Shown: in pieces, positions 24,627 through 34,098 of the stretch
Position numbering within the stretch: the stretch's first letter is position 1
Layout: each line of letters begins with the position of its first letter
Assembly: GCF_900163865.1 (NCBI RefSeq)
Contig: NZ_FUKU01000014.1
Span: 62,001 to 126,000, forward strand
Length of the DNA stretch: 64,000 nt
DNA from: Sphingobacterium sp. JB170
Lineage (GTDB): Bacteria > Bacteroidota > Bacteroidia > Sphingobacteriales > Sphingobacteriaceae
Reading direction: 5' to 3'
Notes under the pieces: model-generated
What the model saw: the letters and a program-made list of their open reading frames with translations, nothing else
What the model was told of the DNA's origin: nothing
The model's database searches: none
Program-made: the position numbers and the translations under genes

Positions 24627-25871
24627 TTACACTTCCTGTACCTTTTTAGCAATCGGACTGTCAAATTTGTCCTTTGAAAATCGTGTAACAAGCATAGCTG
24701 CGACGGTATCTCCCGTTGCATTCAAGATTGTCGCTAAAGGGTCAACGAGTGTTCCTATAATCATCACTGCAGGGATAGCCTCGGCAGGGAGCCCGTAGAC
24801 CGATATCATCAGCATTTCCCCAATATAACCACCGTTTGGGATACCGCCGGCAACAATTGTCACGAGTATCGTGATGCCGATTGCTATGATAATGGTTTCC
24901 CACGTAAAAAAGTCCCATCCAAGCAGTGAAAATGCTACATATATTTTTAAGATTGAAGATATTGCAGACCCATTTTTGTAAAGCGTGTTGCCTAGTGGAA
25001 TAACCACATTTGCTATGGGGCCGGGGATTCCTATCTTTTTTGCCGCAGCTAAATTTGGTGGCATCGTGGCTAGGCTACTGCAGGTGCTGAGTGCTGTGAG
25101 CGAAGGAATGATATTGTTTTTCCAATAAAGCTTAGGCCCTAGCTTCCCTTTTGCGATGAAGGCATAAAGGCTATAGAATACGAAGAAAAATACCGTTCCA
25201 AAAATGTAGTACAAAGCCATGGGCTTTGCGTAAAAGCCAAAGAGTTGCGGCCCCAATGTTTTTACTTGAAAGGCGAAATATGCACCGAGTCCAATTGGCG
25301 CGATGGTCATAATGATGATTAGTAATTGTTTCATCACCTCGTTTCCCGAGCGCACGAACGCGACAAATGCTGTTGAGTTTTCTCCCGCTTTTCGCGCCGC
25401 GATTCCCACTAAAAACGAAAATATTACGAAAGCTAAGATGTTTTGTCGATTTAGCAGGAGATTAAATTCGCTCACTGTGAGAAAACTAACCATCTTGTCA
25501 CCCCAGTTACTGCCGTCGTTTGTCAATGGGTTTTCACCTATTGATGTTTGATCAATATTTGAGTTTACGGGGAAGATGTAGAGCGCTAAGACCGTTGTTG
25601 CCGCGGCGATGATTAGCGTTACCAAGAATACGGCCGTCATGGTTCCAATGATCTTTCCTAATTTATTTCCGTTATCGATACTTGAAACTGAAGACGTAAT
25701 AGCAAAAAATAACAAAGGAATAATCGATACAAACAATAGATTAAGGAAAATGTCGCCCAGTGGCTTGATGTATGTAACCAAGTCGGGATACCAAAGTCCG
25801 ATAATACTACCGACGACGATACCCATTAGTAGAAGTAGTATACTTCCGTAGTTTTCAAGGATAGTGCGCAT
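24627..25871 (-). CDS. Dicarboxylate/amino acid:cation symporter (DAACS family)
   Basis: A 414-residue transporter of the GltP/DctA/GltPh family, which takes up glutamate, aspartate or C4-dicarboxylates with H+ or Na+. It has about eight membrane helices plus two hairpins. The first hairpin contains TALSTCSSLATMPPN, where the family usually has a serine-rich SSSA-like motif; the next helix carries VIPLGNTLYKNGSAI. The later ATGDTVAAMLVTR covers the substrate-binding Asp. The exact substrate is not clear. It is divergent from mnmD, with 57 nt between starts, so the two promoters must overlap. Confidence 0.9.
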   Translation of the reverse strand: MRTILENYGSILLLLMGIVVGSIIGLWYPDLVTYIKPLGDIFLNLLFVSIIPLLFFAITSSVSSIDNGNKLGKIIGTMTAVFLVTLIIAAATTVLALYIFPVNSNIDQTSIGENPLTNDGSNWGDKMVSFLTVSEFNLLLNRQNILAFVIFSFLVGIAARKAGENSTAFVAFVRSGNEVMKQLLIIIMTIAPIGLGAYFAFQVKTLGPQLFGFYAKPMALYYIFGTVFFFVFYSLYAFIAKGKLGPKLYWKNNIIPSLTALSTCSSLATMPPNLAAAKKIGIPGPIANVVIPLGNTLYKNGSAISSILKIYVAFSLLGWDFFTWETIIIAIGITILVTIVAGGIPNGGYIGEMLMISVYGLPAEAIPAVMIIGTLVDPLATILNATGDTVAAMLVTRFSKDKFDSPIAKKVQEV

Positions 25872-25902
25872 ATTGGAAAGCTAAAATAATAGTTTTTTAT
25901 GG

Positions 25903-25910
25903 TAGTTTTG
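25903..25910 (+). promoter_or_regulatory. Putative -7 promoter box for mnmD (TAGTTTTG)
   Basis: Exact TAnnTTTG match 18 nt before the ATG at 25929. The -33 position is not well matched. Confidence 0.4.
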
Positions 25911-25928
25911 TGATAAAAAATAGGCTGT

Positions 25929-26594
25929 ATGGAATTTGTTGTAACAGGAGACGGTTCAAAAACGTTATACCACCCGGAAATAGGAGAACATTATCATTCG
26001 CAAAATGGTGCTCTACAGGAAAGTGAGCATGTTTTTTTGAAGTCTGGTCTTCAGTTTTTGCGCGCAAAAGATGCGGTAGATGAGGTGAATATTTTAGAGG
26101 TTGGTTTTGGTACAGGATTAAATTTCCTCGTTACCTCGCAGTACGCCAATAAGGAGGGGATTAAGCTCCGATACTACGGAATAGAAGCATATCCTTTAAT
26201 GCCGGAAATCATTATGCAGACCGGGTATGAAAAGTTTGTAGAGCGTGAGCTATGGGACTCCTTTGTTGCCAACTATCCGGTTGTCCTTGAGCAGCCAGTA
26301 GAAATGTTACCAAATATTACTTTGGGCATCCGTCCGTGCAAAGTGATGGAGTATACGCATCAAGGCAAAGTCGATCTCGTGTATTTCGATGCGTTTGCGG
26401 CTGTTCGACAGCCGGAGATGTGGTCAGAGGACACCCTTTACCATGTTTGCCAGTTTTTACGCCCCGGAGGAGTTTTTGTTACCTACGCCATCACAGGGAA
26501 TTTAAAACGTGCTATGAGGAACTTAGGGTTCGAAATAGAGAAAGCGCCCGGAGCACTTGGAAAGCGGGAGATGCTACGAGCGATAAAATTGTAA
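25929..26594 (+). CDS. mnmD: tRNA (5-methylaminomethyl-2-thiouridine) methyltransferase MnmD
   Basis: A 221-residue SAM-dependent methyltransferase of the DUF752 family, matching the MnmC2 half of the fused enterobacterial MnmC. It methylates the wobble uridine of tRNAs for Gln, Glu and Lys, completing mnm5U. The SAM loop is EVGFGTGLNFLV at about residues 57-68; VDLVYFDAFA at about 150 is the motif next to the active site, followed by FVTYA. The FAD-dependent MnmC1 domain is absent, as in other stand-alone MnmD proteins. The tRNA-Gln(TTG) genes at 54 kb are plausible substrates. Confidence 0.9.
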   Translation: MEFVVTGDGSKTLYHPEIGEHYHSQNGALQESEHVFLKSGLQFLRAKDAVDEVNILEVGFGTGLNFLVTSQYANKEGIKLRYYGIEAYPLMPEIIMQTGYEKFVERELWDSFVANYPVVLEQPVEMLPNITLGIRPCKVMEYTHQGKVDLVYFDAFAAVRQPEMWSEDTLYHVCQFLRPGGVFVTYAITGNLKRAMRNLGFEIEKAPGALGKREMLRAIKL

Positions 26595-26652
26595 ACACGC
26601 AAAATAGAAATTGCGGCAGAACGAGGGTTTGGAAATGACCGTTATGCCCAAT

Positions 26653-26690
26653 AAAAAATGGTGAACTACATTGTAGATCACCATTTTTTT
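26653..26690. terminator. Bidirectional terminator between mnmD and the FKBP gene
   Basis: Inverted repeat with 12-bp outer arms (26653-26664, 26678-26689), one A-A mismatch and a 5-bp inner stem. A runs on the left and T runs on the right give a T tail in both directions. Confidence 0.85.
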
Positions 26691-26706
26691 AACTTTTAAT
26701 GGAAAA

Positions 26707-27207
26707 TTAGTGTTCTGCGTTTCCATCTACTCCATGTGCGTGCCCATGAGTCAACTCTTCTTCAGTTGCGGGACGTACATTTAAAACCTCCACATCGAAA
26801 TTTAATGTTTTACCAGCCATCGGATGGTTCAGATCAGCTACAACGGCCTCAGGTGTTACCTCTACGACAACCGCTTGAAATTGATTCCCTTCATTATCTT
26901 GAAGTGGTAACACTTCGCCTACCGGAGGTAGACCAGTCTCTTTAAACATATCTGCAGGCAATTGAGCGACTGCACGTTCGTCTTTTTCACCATAAGCATT
27001 TTCAGGAGTAAGGGTGAATGATGTTTTGTCACCTTGGTTTAAAGAAGAGATATTTTCTTCAAATTTAGGTAGCATCATACCTACGCCATATAGAAAGGTT
27101 AATGGATTTTCTGCTGTAGTTTCTTCTACAAAAGTTTTCTCTCCGTTTTCTTCAATCATGTGAAGCGTGTAATTTAACGCAACTACGTTGTTGGTTTCTA
27201 TCGCCAT
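26707..27207 (-). CDS. FKBP-type peptidyl-prolyl cis-trans isomerase (SlyD-like)
   Basis: A 166-residue SlyD/FkpA-like isomerase. The FKBP part begins with NNVVALNYTLHMIEENG, has PLTFLYGVGMMLPKFEENI and the flap-like PENAYGEKDERAV. The middle (about 70-130) is the chaperone insert-in-flap domain. The C-terminus, ELTHGHAHGVDGNAEH, contains four His in 13 residues, a short version of the metal-binding tail of E. coli SlyD. It has no signal peptide, so it is cytoplasmic. It follows the YyaL-like gene by 20 nt. Confidence 0.92.
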   Translation of the reverse strand: MAIETNNVVALNYTLHMIEENGEKTFVEETTAENPLTFLYGVGMMLPKFEENISSLNQGDKTSFTLTPENAYGEKDERAVAQLPADMFKETGLPPVGEVLPLQDNEGNQFQAVVVEVTPEAVVADLNHPMAGKTLNFDVEVLNVRPATEEELTHGHAHGVDGNAEH

Positions 27208-27227
27208 TTTAATTAATTTTTTGGGAC

Positions 27228-29240
27228 TTAGTCCCTGTTATCATTCAATAATTGTAGGATCCCCAAAACGGAATTTTGAGGTAAACTACAAGTTTTGTTT
27301 CGACAAAGGTAGGCTTTTGAATCCAAACCACCTTTATCCTTTAACAATGGTAAGCTACTTTTTGTTCCCCCCAGCACGGTTTTATTTGGTATATAATATT
27401 TATCGAGCTCTTTCCGCCATTTTAAACTACTGTTGCCGACGAAAGCTATTTGATTGTTGCCATAGACATGTTCGAGTAATTGAGTGGCCCAGTTGGAGTA
27501 TGCAGAACCATACTTTTTGATGTATGGGAAGACATTAGCGAAAACTTGATCCGCGAGTTCGAGATAGTATGAATTGTCAAAAAGTTCGGATAGAACGTAC
27601 AATACACGTACAAATGTGGAGGAAGAGGAAGGAATCACATTATCCATTATCTCACTTTTTCGAGCAATCAATGATTGGTCATTTTGCGCGGTATAATAAA
27701 ACGTTTTTTCGCTTGCCTTGTAAAAATGATTTATCGCATTTCGCGTTAGCGTGTTTGCCTGTTCTAAATAAGACTCATCAAAGGTGGCGCTATACAGCGC
27801 GATTAACGCTTCAGCAGTTAAGGCATAATCATCTAAAAACCCAGGAATTATTCTGTTTTTATCCGCTGGTTGGTGGAGTAGCTGATCACCCGAATAGCAA
27901 TGTTTGTTTATAAATGCCAATGTTTGGGTGGCCAGTTCGAGGTATTCAGGTTTATCGAACGTGCGATACGCATCGATCAACCCTTTTAGCATCAATGCAT
28001 TCCAAGAAGTTAATTGCTTGTGATCAAGTCCTGGACGAATACGCTGTGCTCGGTAGGTGAATAGTTTCGACTTTATCTCGTCGAGATAAAGACGCCATTC
28101 TTGTTCAGAAAATCCTGCCTGCTGTATTAAATCGAAAGAATCGGTACCTGTCTTCAATACGTTGGTGTGCTCTTCGGGCCAGTTACCTTCTTCTGTGATA
28201 TTATAATATGCAGCAGCCAGTGTAGCATCATCACCTAATACGGAGCGAATTTCTTGCAGATCAAAGATATAGTATTTACCTTCTATCCCCTCACTGTCGG
28301 CATCTAAAGCGGCGTAGAACCCTCCGTTTGCATCAAGCATCTCGCGGCGTGCCCACTCGATCGTTTCTTCGACGACTTGTTTATATGTTGCCGATTGTTT
28401 ATGTTGAAATGCTTCGCAGTATAACGATATTAATTGGCCGTTATCGTATAGCATTTTCTCGAAGTGGGGAATATGCCATTGCCCGTCTACGGCGTAGCGC
28501 GCAAATCCTCCACCAACATGATCGTATATTCCACCACTAGCAATCTTATCCAGCGTAAAATGAACGTGCGATAGTATAGATTCATCCTTTGTCAGGGCGG
28601 CATAGCGAAGTAAAAACATCCAATTGTTAGGGAGCGGGAATTTGGGGGCTCGCGTATACCCACCATCATTGGTATCGAATTGTGCGACCCAGGGTTGTAC
28701 AATTTCCTGAAGATCGGAGAGGGTGTACCGGTTGGGGATAGGGGAAATAGGTAATTTTTCCGCGTCGACAACCCCCTGTGTCAGCCTTTCGGCGTAGTCA
28801 ATGGCAATCTCAGGAGTTTGTTCCCACATTTGCGCTACTTGTAGTAAAACTTGCTGCCAATCTTGGGGTTTGAAATAGGTTCCACCGTAGATGGGACGGC
28901 CGTCGGGTAGACAGATGCAGTTTAATGGCCATCCACCAGCGTTTGTCATGAGCTGCACAGCGATCATATATATTTGATCAATATCTGGGCGCTCTTCGCG
29001 ATCGATTTTGATGGGCACATAGAAAGAATTCATTGTTTTAGCAATCGCATCATTCTCAAAACTTTCTCTTTCCATCACGTGACACCAGTGGCAAGCTGAA
29101 TAACCGATACTTACGATGATTAGTTTGTTTTCATCCTTTGCTTTTTGTAATGCTTTATCTCCCCAAGGCATCCAGTCAACGGGATTATGGGCATGTTGTT
29201 GCAAGTAAGGTGAATTTTCATGTTGTAGTTCGTTTGCCAT
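27228..29240 (-). CDS. Thioredoxin-domain protein of the YyaL/DUF255 family
   Basis: A 670-residue protein with an N-terminal thioredoxin-like domain (DUF255, about 1-165) that opens [19 protein letters not shown] and has the redox pair in [13 protein letters not shown]. The rest is an alpha/alpha-barrel of the six-hairpin glycosidase type: [21 protein letters not shown], and repeated helices. The family occurs from bacteria to humans (SPATA20), but its reaction is not established; the barrel resembles N-acyl-glucosamine epimerases and cellobiose epimerases. It lies between the SixA and FKBP genes, 17 nt after sixA, likely one transcript. Confidence 0.9.
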   Translation of the reverse strand: MANELQHENSPYLQQHAHNPVDWMPWGDKALQKAKDENKLIIVSIGYSACHWCHVMERESFENDAIAKTMNSFYVPIKIDREERPDIDQIYMIAVQLMTNAGGWPLNCICLPDGRPIYGGTYFKPQDWQQVLLQVAQMWEQTPEIAIDYAERLTQGVVDAEKLPISPIPNRYTLSDLQEIVQPWVAQFDTNDGGYTRAPKFPLPNNWMFLLRYAALTKDESILSHVHFTLDKIASGGIYDHVGGGFARYAVDGQWHIPHFEKMLYDNGQLISLYCEAFQHKQSATYKQVVEETIEWARREMLDANGGFYAALDADSEGIEGKYYIFDLQEIRSVLGDDATLAAAYYNITEEGNWPEEHTNVLKTGTDSFDLIQQAGFSEQEWRLYLDEIKSKLFTYRAQRIRPGLDHKQLTSWNALMLKGLIDAYRTFDKPEYLELATQTLAFINKHCYSGDQLLHQPADKNRIIPGFLDDYALTAEALIALYSATFDESYLEQANTLTRNAINHFYKASEKTFYYTAQNDQSLIARKSEIMDNVIPSSSSTFVRVLYVLSELFDNSYYLELADQVFANVFPYIKKYGSAYSNWATQLLEHVYGNNQIAFVGNSSLKWRKELDKYYIPNKTVLGGTKSSLPLLKDKGGLDSKAYLCRNKTCSLPQNSVLGILQLLNDNRD

Positions 29241-29244
29241 GCTA

Positions 29245-29252
29245 CAAATGTA
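29245..29252 (-). promoter_or_regulatory. Possible -7 box inside the sixA/yyaL gap (TACATTTG)
   Basis: Exact TAnnTTTG match 4 nt before the YyaL-like ATG. If used, the transcript would be almost leaderless. No -33 box; this could be a chance match. Confidence 0.2.
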
Positions 29253-29257
29253 GGGAT

Positions 29258-29755
29258 TTAAGAACTAATCACCTTGTTCAGTGTAGCGGTGTTCGCAGAT
29301 AACGTGGAGTAATCTAAACCGTTTTCAATTGTTAGACAAGCGATGCTAGCAGTCTTCAGTTCCACATATTGGTTTGACGTGTAGGTTACTAGGTCGGATA
29401 ATCCCGGATTGTGTCCAAAGACTAAAAGATAGTCATAATTCGCTGAAACGTCATTGATACTTTTTAGTATTTGAAGATAATGGGCTTCGTAGATACTAGG
29501 GGCCCATTGTATCATTTCCGCCGGATAATCTAGCGTATCTGCAAAAATTCGAGCTGTTTGCGCAGCGCGTACTGCGGTCGAGGAAAGTATAAGAATTTTA
29601 TCATTCCGTTGGGCGAATTCCTCTTTTAACATTAACGCGTGTTTTTGTGCCCGCTTGATCCCAGGCCCAATCAATCCTCGGTCGAAATCCCCTTTCCCAA
29701 AAGAAAACTCTTCTGCTTTGCCATGTCGTATGATATATAGTATTTTTCGTTTCAT
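29258..29755 (-). CDS. SixA-like phosphohistidine phosphatase (histidine phosphatase family)
   Basis: A 165-residue histidine-phosphatase-superfamily protein. The catalytic RHG is in [10 protein letters not shown] at about residues 6-15, a second Arg is in [10 protein letters not shown], and the second His is in [12 protein letters not shown]. These match SixA, which removes phosphate from phosphohistidine in E. coli. I start at the ATG 29755 ([12 protein letters not shown]) because an upstream in-frame start adds 19 residues that do not fit the family. It is the first gene of the sixA-yyaL-FKBP run. Confidence 0.88.
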   Translation of the reverse strand: MKRKILYIIRHGKAEEFSFGKGDFDRGLIGPGIKRAQKHALMLKEEFAQRNDKILILSSTAVRAAQTARIFADTLDYPAEMIQWAPSIYEAHYLQILKSINDVSANYDYLLVFGHNPGLSDLVTYTSNQYVELKTASIACLTIENGLDYSTLSANTATLNKVISS

Positions 29756-29992
29756 TGTTAAACTTAAAAAAAATACTGTGAAAGAGAGACGATATTCGTT
29801 ATAGATCGTCATGAAGCACCTAATTTAGGAGCATAATGACCTGCTTTCTCGTTGCAACAAGAAAAAAAATATATCGTTAATAGGTGTAGAATTTTAACTA
29901 ACGCATATTAATGAGAAATGCTAGCGTTGTATCAAATTTTAAATGAACGATAATATTTTATTCGTCGATAACTTTCTCAAAATAAGTGTATT

Positions 29993-30850
29993 TTAGAGTC
30001 TGATAAATGATTTTAATAGTAAAGCATCCGAATTGACAAAGGGATCGTTTTTCCATTTCTGAGGTGCAACAACAATCTTTTTTTCCCGATCATTTAGCCA
30101 TGCCCCCCACCAACTAAACGTACTGTTTGAGATAATAACATGATTACATAAACTAATAAGCTGCATATCTCTAAAACTATCCTCTCCTTTATTCCAATCG
30201 ACATAAAAAGCTTGCAGAGTACTGAATGTTTTTCGGCACCATTCTATATCATCGGAAAAAAATAGATAGAGAGGGCTTTCGACATGTTCATTAATATAGT
30301 TAATGCTCCGTTTATAATAAGCTTTGTCGCATATATTTTTAAACAAAGGTTCGGAAAGATAATCGCCCCGTCGAACATGAATAGCTACCGTCTCATGTTG
30401 TTTCATCCGTTCTATTAGTTTTAGATTCTGTGTGTCAGTAAACTTGGGGAATGTTAATCGTGCGCGAAGCTTTTCTTCTATCAGATTGATATAATCGATA
30501 TGTTGCCAGTAGCCCCAATAATATTTGTTTTTTTTATTTTTAAATATTGAAGCATCATAAGCGAACGGCTTGGATTCTTGGTGATAGGCATTTTTGGTTC
30601 CTGCGATACGACGTAATTTTCGCCAAATCCATCTTCTATCAGTTGTATCATGGAGTTTGATTTCGAAATTATGTGCCTTCCTTAGTTTTACTCCAAATAT
30701 TTTCTCTAATTCGAACCCATTGTGAAGTTTATAGGTTCGAAAATCAGTTAGATCGGACTTTACCGTGGTGAAATTTTCTTCGAGACCGAGATAAAATGCA
30801 TATTGAAATAGCTGATTGCCTAGACCTCCTAAAAACTTAACTATTTTCAT
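29993..30850 (-). CDS. Alpha-1,2-fucosyltransferase (GT11)
   Basis: A 285-residue GT11 enzyme, which transfers L-fucose from GDP-fucose in alpha-1,2 linkage. The N-terminal motif GGLGNQLFQYAF is at about 8-19, the donor-binding HVRRGDYL lies in the middle, followed by FFSDDIEWC and the C-terminal SNSTFSWWGAW. These are all hallmark GT11 motifs. It is the last gene of the glycan cluster and overlaps the preceding GT2 gene by 14 nt. Start at ATG 30850; an in-frame GTG-like extension is not needed. No GDP-fucose genes are in the window. Confidence 0.93.
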   Translation of the reverse strand: MKIVKFLGGLGNQLFQYAFYLGLEENFTTVKSDLTDFRTYKLHNGFELEKIFGVKLRKAHNFEIKLHDTTDRRWIWRKLRRIAGTKNAYHQESKPFAYDASIFKNKKNKYYWGYWQHIDYINLIEEKLRARLTFPKFTDTQNLKLIERMKQHETVAIHVRRGDYLSEPLFKNICDKAYYKRSINYINEHVESPLYLFFSDDIEWCRKTFSTLQAFYVDWNKGEDSFRDMQLISLCNHVIISNSTFSWWGAWLNDREKKIVVAPQKWKNDPFVNSDALLLKSFIRL

Positions 30851-31868
30851 TTTTTTCAATTTTAGGACGTACAAAAGATTTAATCGACAACTTTAATATC
30901 CTTCGCAATTGTTTTAGCTCGATATTTTTAATGAAAAACATGGGTACATCAAAAAGTTGGATAATTGCGTGGCGCTTCCCCTTATACAATAATACCTCGT
31001 ACCACAGATCAAAGAGTATTTTCTCAAAGGTGTTTTCCGGATAGACACCTAGATCTTTGTTCTTATTGATTAACAGGATAATAAAGCTTTGGTAATCGGG
31101 TATATTGTAGACGGTGCTAGATGGATGATGCAATAGCATCCGAACATATTCAGCTTTTTGGGGTATTTCTAGTTCATCGAGTTGAGCAAATTTTATCGAC
31201 TGTAGGTAGCTTGCTTGTTCACTGGAATGCATGCTCGAAATATTACTGTCATGTGTTCTATATTCAACTAAGGGGGTCTGTAGATTGTCGACCTCATAGC
31301 CGTGGGAAATACGAATCATTAAATCGTAGTCTTGCGCAAATCGGTAGTTTCTATACCCCCCAATCGATCGGAATATACTTGTCTTCATCATTACTGAAGA
31401 ATGCACGAAGGTGTTATAGAATAATAGTTTACATGCGACAATATCGGCTCCTGATGGTACCTCTAGGATTTTTTTTGTTCGTTTAGAATGCTGATCGATA
31501 TGATACGCCGGTGTGCCGAGTAGGGCGAGGCTATCTCGTCGTTTAAATTCATTCACTTGAAGCTCTAATCGATCAGGTAATGCTATGTCATCACTATCAA
31601 TGATTGCAAGGTATCTACCCTTAGCTTCAGCAAGAGCAATATTCCTACTATAGATTAGCCCTTCGTTTTTGTCATTTTGAATGACTCTAATCCGCGTGTC
31701 ATTAAAACTTAAAATTAGTTCATGCGTATTGTCCGTTGAGCCGTCATCAACAATGAGTAATTCAAAATCAGTATATGTTTGTTGTACTAAACTTTGAATT
31801 GCCTCTTCGATATATCGACTTGCGTTATACGCAGTCATGAATATGGTAACTGTTGGCGAAGGAATCAT
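30837..31868 (-). CDS. Glycosyltransferase family 2 protein
   Basis: A 343-residue GT-A inverting glycosyltransferase. The start VTIFMTAYNASRYIEEAIQSL and the GSTD in VDDGSTDNT are standard, and the DxD motif is DSDD in LAIIDSDDIALPDRLE. The C-terminal half (about 230-343) is not a standard domain and has basic residues at its end, which may hold it at the membrane. It sits between GT4 and the fucosyltransferase with short spacing or overlap, so it acts in the same glycan pathway. The sugar is unknown. Confidence 0.9.
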   Translation of the reverse strand: MIPSPTVTIFMTAYNASRYIEEAIQSLVQQTYTDFELLIVDDGSTDNTHELILSFNDTRIRVIQNDKNEGLIYSRNIALAEAKGRYLAIIDSDDIALPDRLELQVNEFKRRDSLALLGTPAYHIDQHSKRTKKILEVPSGADIVACKLLFYNTFVHSSVMMKTSIFRSIGGYRNYRFAQDYDLMIRISHGYEVDNLQTPLVEYRTHDSNISSMHSSEQASYLQSIKFAQLDELEIPQKAEYVRMLLHHPSSTVYNIPDYQSFIILLINKNKDLGVYPENTFEKILFDLWYEVLLYKGKRHAIIQLFDVPMFFIKNIELKQLRRILKLSIKSFVRPKIEKNENS

Positions 31869-31877
31869 ATTGAGGTA

Positions 31878-33047
31878 CTAATTAATCAAAATATTTCGGT
31901 AGTTTTTGGTGAAGGTTGCACCGGAAAATTTATTTTTTACCAGATTATAGCCATTGTCGGCATATTGGTTAAGATCGTACTCCCCGTTGGCGATTTCTTC
32001 CATCTTTTTTATGAAATCTAGTACTATTTCATTTTCAGTTTGCAGATTGTCTATAATAAACCCGGTCATATTTTTCTGGTTTATTTCTTGACTGATTTCA
32101 CCAACATCGGTTGAGACAGGGATCACACCGTGGCACATTCCTTCAAGCAGAACCATTGGTAAACCTTCAAATATGGATGTTATAAAAATGAAATGTGCCT
32201 TTTTATAATACCGATCTAATAAAGCTTTGTCCGTAATTTTTCCAATTATCTGGACATTATCAGGTTTTATACTTGCGAAGTTTTCAAAGTCTCCAATCAT
32301 TTGGAAGTTAAATGGAAGCTTTTGAATGTGCGATTGGTTTGCAATTTGAAGAAACAGTTCCGGTCTTTTTTCATATCCATTTCTCGCTACAAAAAGAACA
32401 GTTTTGTTTTGTAAATAATTTTTACGTTCCGGGGTCGTTGGTGGAACGGGGACGCCATTGTGAATTATTTTTATTTTGTCAATTTCCTCAGCAGGGATCC
32501 CGCTATTCTTATAGAATACTTTTATTTTCTCTTTGTGACTCGTCCCTAGTAAAATGCGGTGGTTAAGCATCGAGGTCAGTGCTGAGGCGTAATTTTCAAT
32601 AGAAAGAGGGAGGTGACTAAGGTCGGTGTGTAATAAATCAATTTTAACACATTCATCGTTTAGATGTGGAAATAGATCGTAAAACAGCTCGGAATTACTC
32701 CCGAAAATGACAGGAGATTGAACTTTGTTAATTGAAGTAGCGATAATTCTCGCCATTTTTTTTCGAAAACTCGTTTTCCACCCCCATCGATGCAAGTTTA
32801 TTACGGTAGCGTGGCGTGTATACGCTGCTAAAAGGTCGTCATTGTCCGATAGATTTGTGAAGAAACAAACTGGCTTTTTATCTGAAACGCTTTTGATAAT
32901 CTCCAGATGAACCTTTTCCGCTCCGCCCGTTTGAAAACGGGGAAAGAAAAAGAACATGTTGGATTCTACATTTTTTACTTGCTTAAGTATGTATGGATAC
33001 AAGATGAGTGCGCGTAGCGTTTCTATCCATTTTGTAAATTTATTCAT
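31878..33047 (-). CDS. Glycosyltransferase family 4 protein
   Basis: A 389-residue GT-B enzyme. The acceptor domain has FPRFQTGGAEKVHLEI, and the donor domain has TVLFVARNGYEKRPELFLQ and the GT4 motif in ITSIFEGLPMVLLEGMCHG. The first 25 residues are hydrophobic and basic, which suggests peripheral membrane binding. It lies 9 nt from each neighbouring GT2 gene, so it belongs to a single operon. The donor and acceptor cannot be told. Confidence 0.88.
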   Translation of the reverse strand: MNKFTKWIETLRALILYPYILKQVKNVESNMFFFFPRFQTGGAEKVHLEIIKSVSDKKPVCFFTNLSDNDDLLAAYTRHATVINLHRWGWKTSFRKKMARIIATSINKVQSPVIFGSNSELFYDLFPHLNDECVKIDLLHTDLSHLPLSIENYASALTSMLNHRILLGTSHKEKIKVFYKNSGIPAEEIDKIKIIHNGVPVPPTTPERKNYLQNKTVLFVARNGYEKRPELFLQIANQSHIQKLPFNFQMIGDFENFASIKPDNVQIIGKITDKALLDRYYKKAHFIFITSIFEGLPMVLLEGMCHGVIPVSTDVGEISQEINQKNMTGFIIDNLQTENEIVLDFIKKMEEIANGEYDLNQYADNGYNLVKNKFSGATFTKNYRNILIN

Positions 33048-33056
33048 TTGTTTAAT

Positions 33057-34073
33057 TTACTCATTTTTCGGCAATCCGGGGTCCGAAATGAATTTGTTAA
33101 CGTCATTGGTAAGCGGCGAATTAAAACTCGATGTTGGGAAAAGCAGTCCTAATAGTATTTTTTGTCGTGTTTTTTTTATCCCCGAGTAAATTCGAACGCG
33201 AAGTTTTGTCAACATTTTTAGGCGTAACTTTTCAAATGAAGTTTTGTACTTGTCCGAATGAACTTTGGCAGCCATATAATAGGCGTCGATAACGTCGAAT
33301 GAATTGTCAATATTGTAGTTTAATTTCTCCCAATAGTCGATACTTAATCGTTCGTTTGGGACAAAATGCTGTAATACTAGTTTGGGCGAATAGTATAACT
33401 TGAAGCCCCGTAATACTAGTCTCAGGCAGTACTCGGTGTCTTCGGCTACAAGGATATTTTTGGTCGTATGTGTGATTAAAAAAGAAGGGTACTTCTCATA
33501 GAAGTCTCGGTATAGTTGTGTTCGCGAGACCATTCCGGCACCCCAAAGATGTTTTCTACATGTAACATCACCTTCGTCGCCTTGCTCGCCGATCGCATAG
33601 CGTTCCGCATCGTTGACAAACCATTTGGGAATCGGTGGATGATGCTTTTCAAATACTGCTTCGGTTTTACTTCCTATTGCGCCAATACTGGGCTGGTGAT
33701 GAATAAGTTCGAATGCTTGCCGAATATAATCGGGACGAAGGATATTGTCGTCGTCGACGATGACGAAATAGCTGAAACTTGCTCTTAATATTGCTGTATT
33801 AAAAGCATGATATTTTCCGATTTTCGTCTCTGATAGCGAAATAAAAGGGATCTTGGCTGTTTGCGGAAGATTGTTCCAATTCATTTTTGCGACCGTTTGG
33901 GAATTATCTGATGAATTGTTATCCACAAAAATAATTTCCCAAGGGATGTTGTCTGGTACATTCTGGTCAGCAAGTGCCTGTATTGTTTTGGGGAGTTTCT
34001 GTGCGCCGTTATAGGTGCAAATAATGATCGAGACGCCCGGAGTTAGCGTTCTATTTTGTTTAATATCACTCAA
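33057..34073 (-). CDS. Glycosyltransferase family 2 protein (TTG start)
   Basis: A 338-residue GT2 enzyme. The domain starts VSIIICTYNGAQKLPKTIQAL, with FVDNNSSDNSQ and the DxD-type motif DDDN in FVIVDDDNILRPDYI. The later segment LVAEDTEYCLRLVLRG is the GT2 ED-type catalytic area. The only reasonable start is TTG at 34073: an in-frame TAG lies three codons upstream of it and there is no early ATG. It follows the next GT2 gene by 25 nt. Confidence 0.87.
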   Translation of the reverse strand: MSDIKQNRTLTPGVSIIICTYNGAQKLPKTIQALADQNVPDNIPWEIIFVDNNSSDNSQTVAKMNWNNLPQTAKIPFISLSETKIGKYHAFNTAILRASFSYFVIVDDDNILRPDYIRQAFELIHHQPSIGAIGSKTEAVFEKHHPPIPKWFVNDAERYAIGEQGDEGDVTCRKHLWGAGMVSRTQLYRDFYEKYPSFLITHTTKNILVAEDTEYCLRLVLRGFKLYYSPKLVLQHFVPNERLSIDYWEKLNYNIDNSFDVIDAYYMAAKVHSDKYKTSFEKLRLKMLTKLRVRIYSGIKKTRQKILLGLLFPTSSFNSPLTNDVNKFISDPGLPKNE

Positions 34074-34098
34074 TTTGAAAGGCTATTTAGATATGGCT

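Noticed and set aside
27222-27234. GGGAC/GTCCC hairpin between the YyaL-like and FKBP genes as a terminator
   Set aside because: On the transcribed minus strand it is followed by A residues, not T, so it does not look like an intrinsic terminator.
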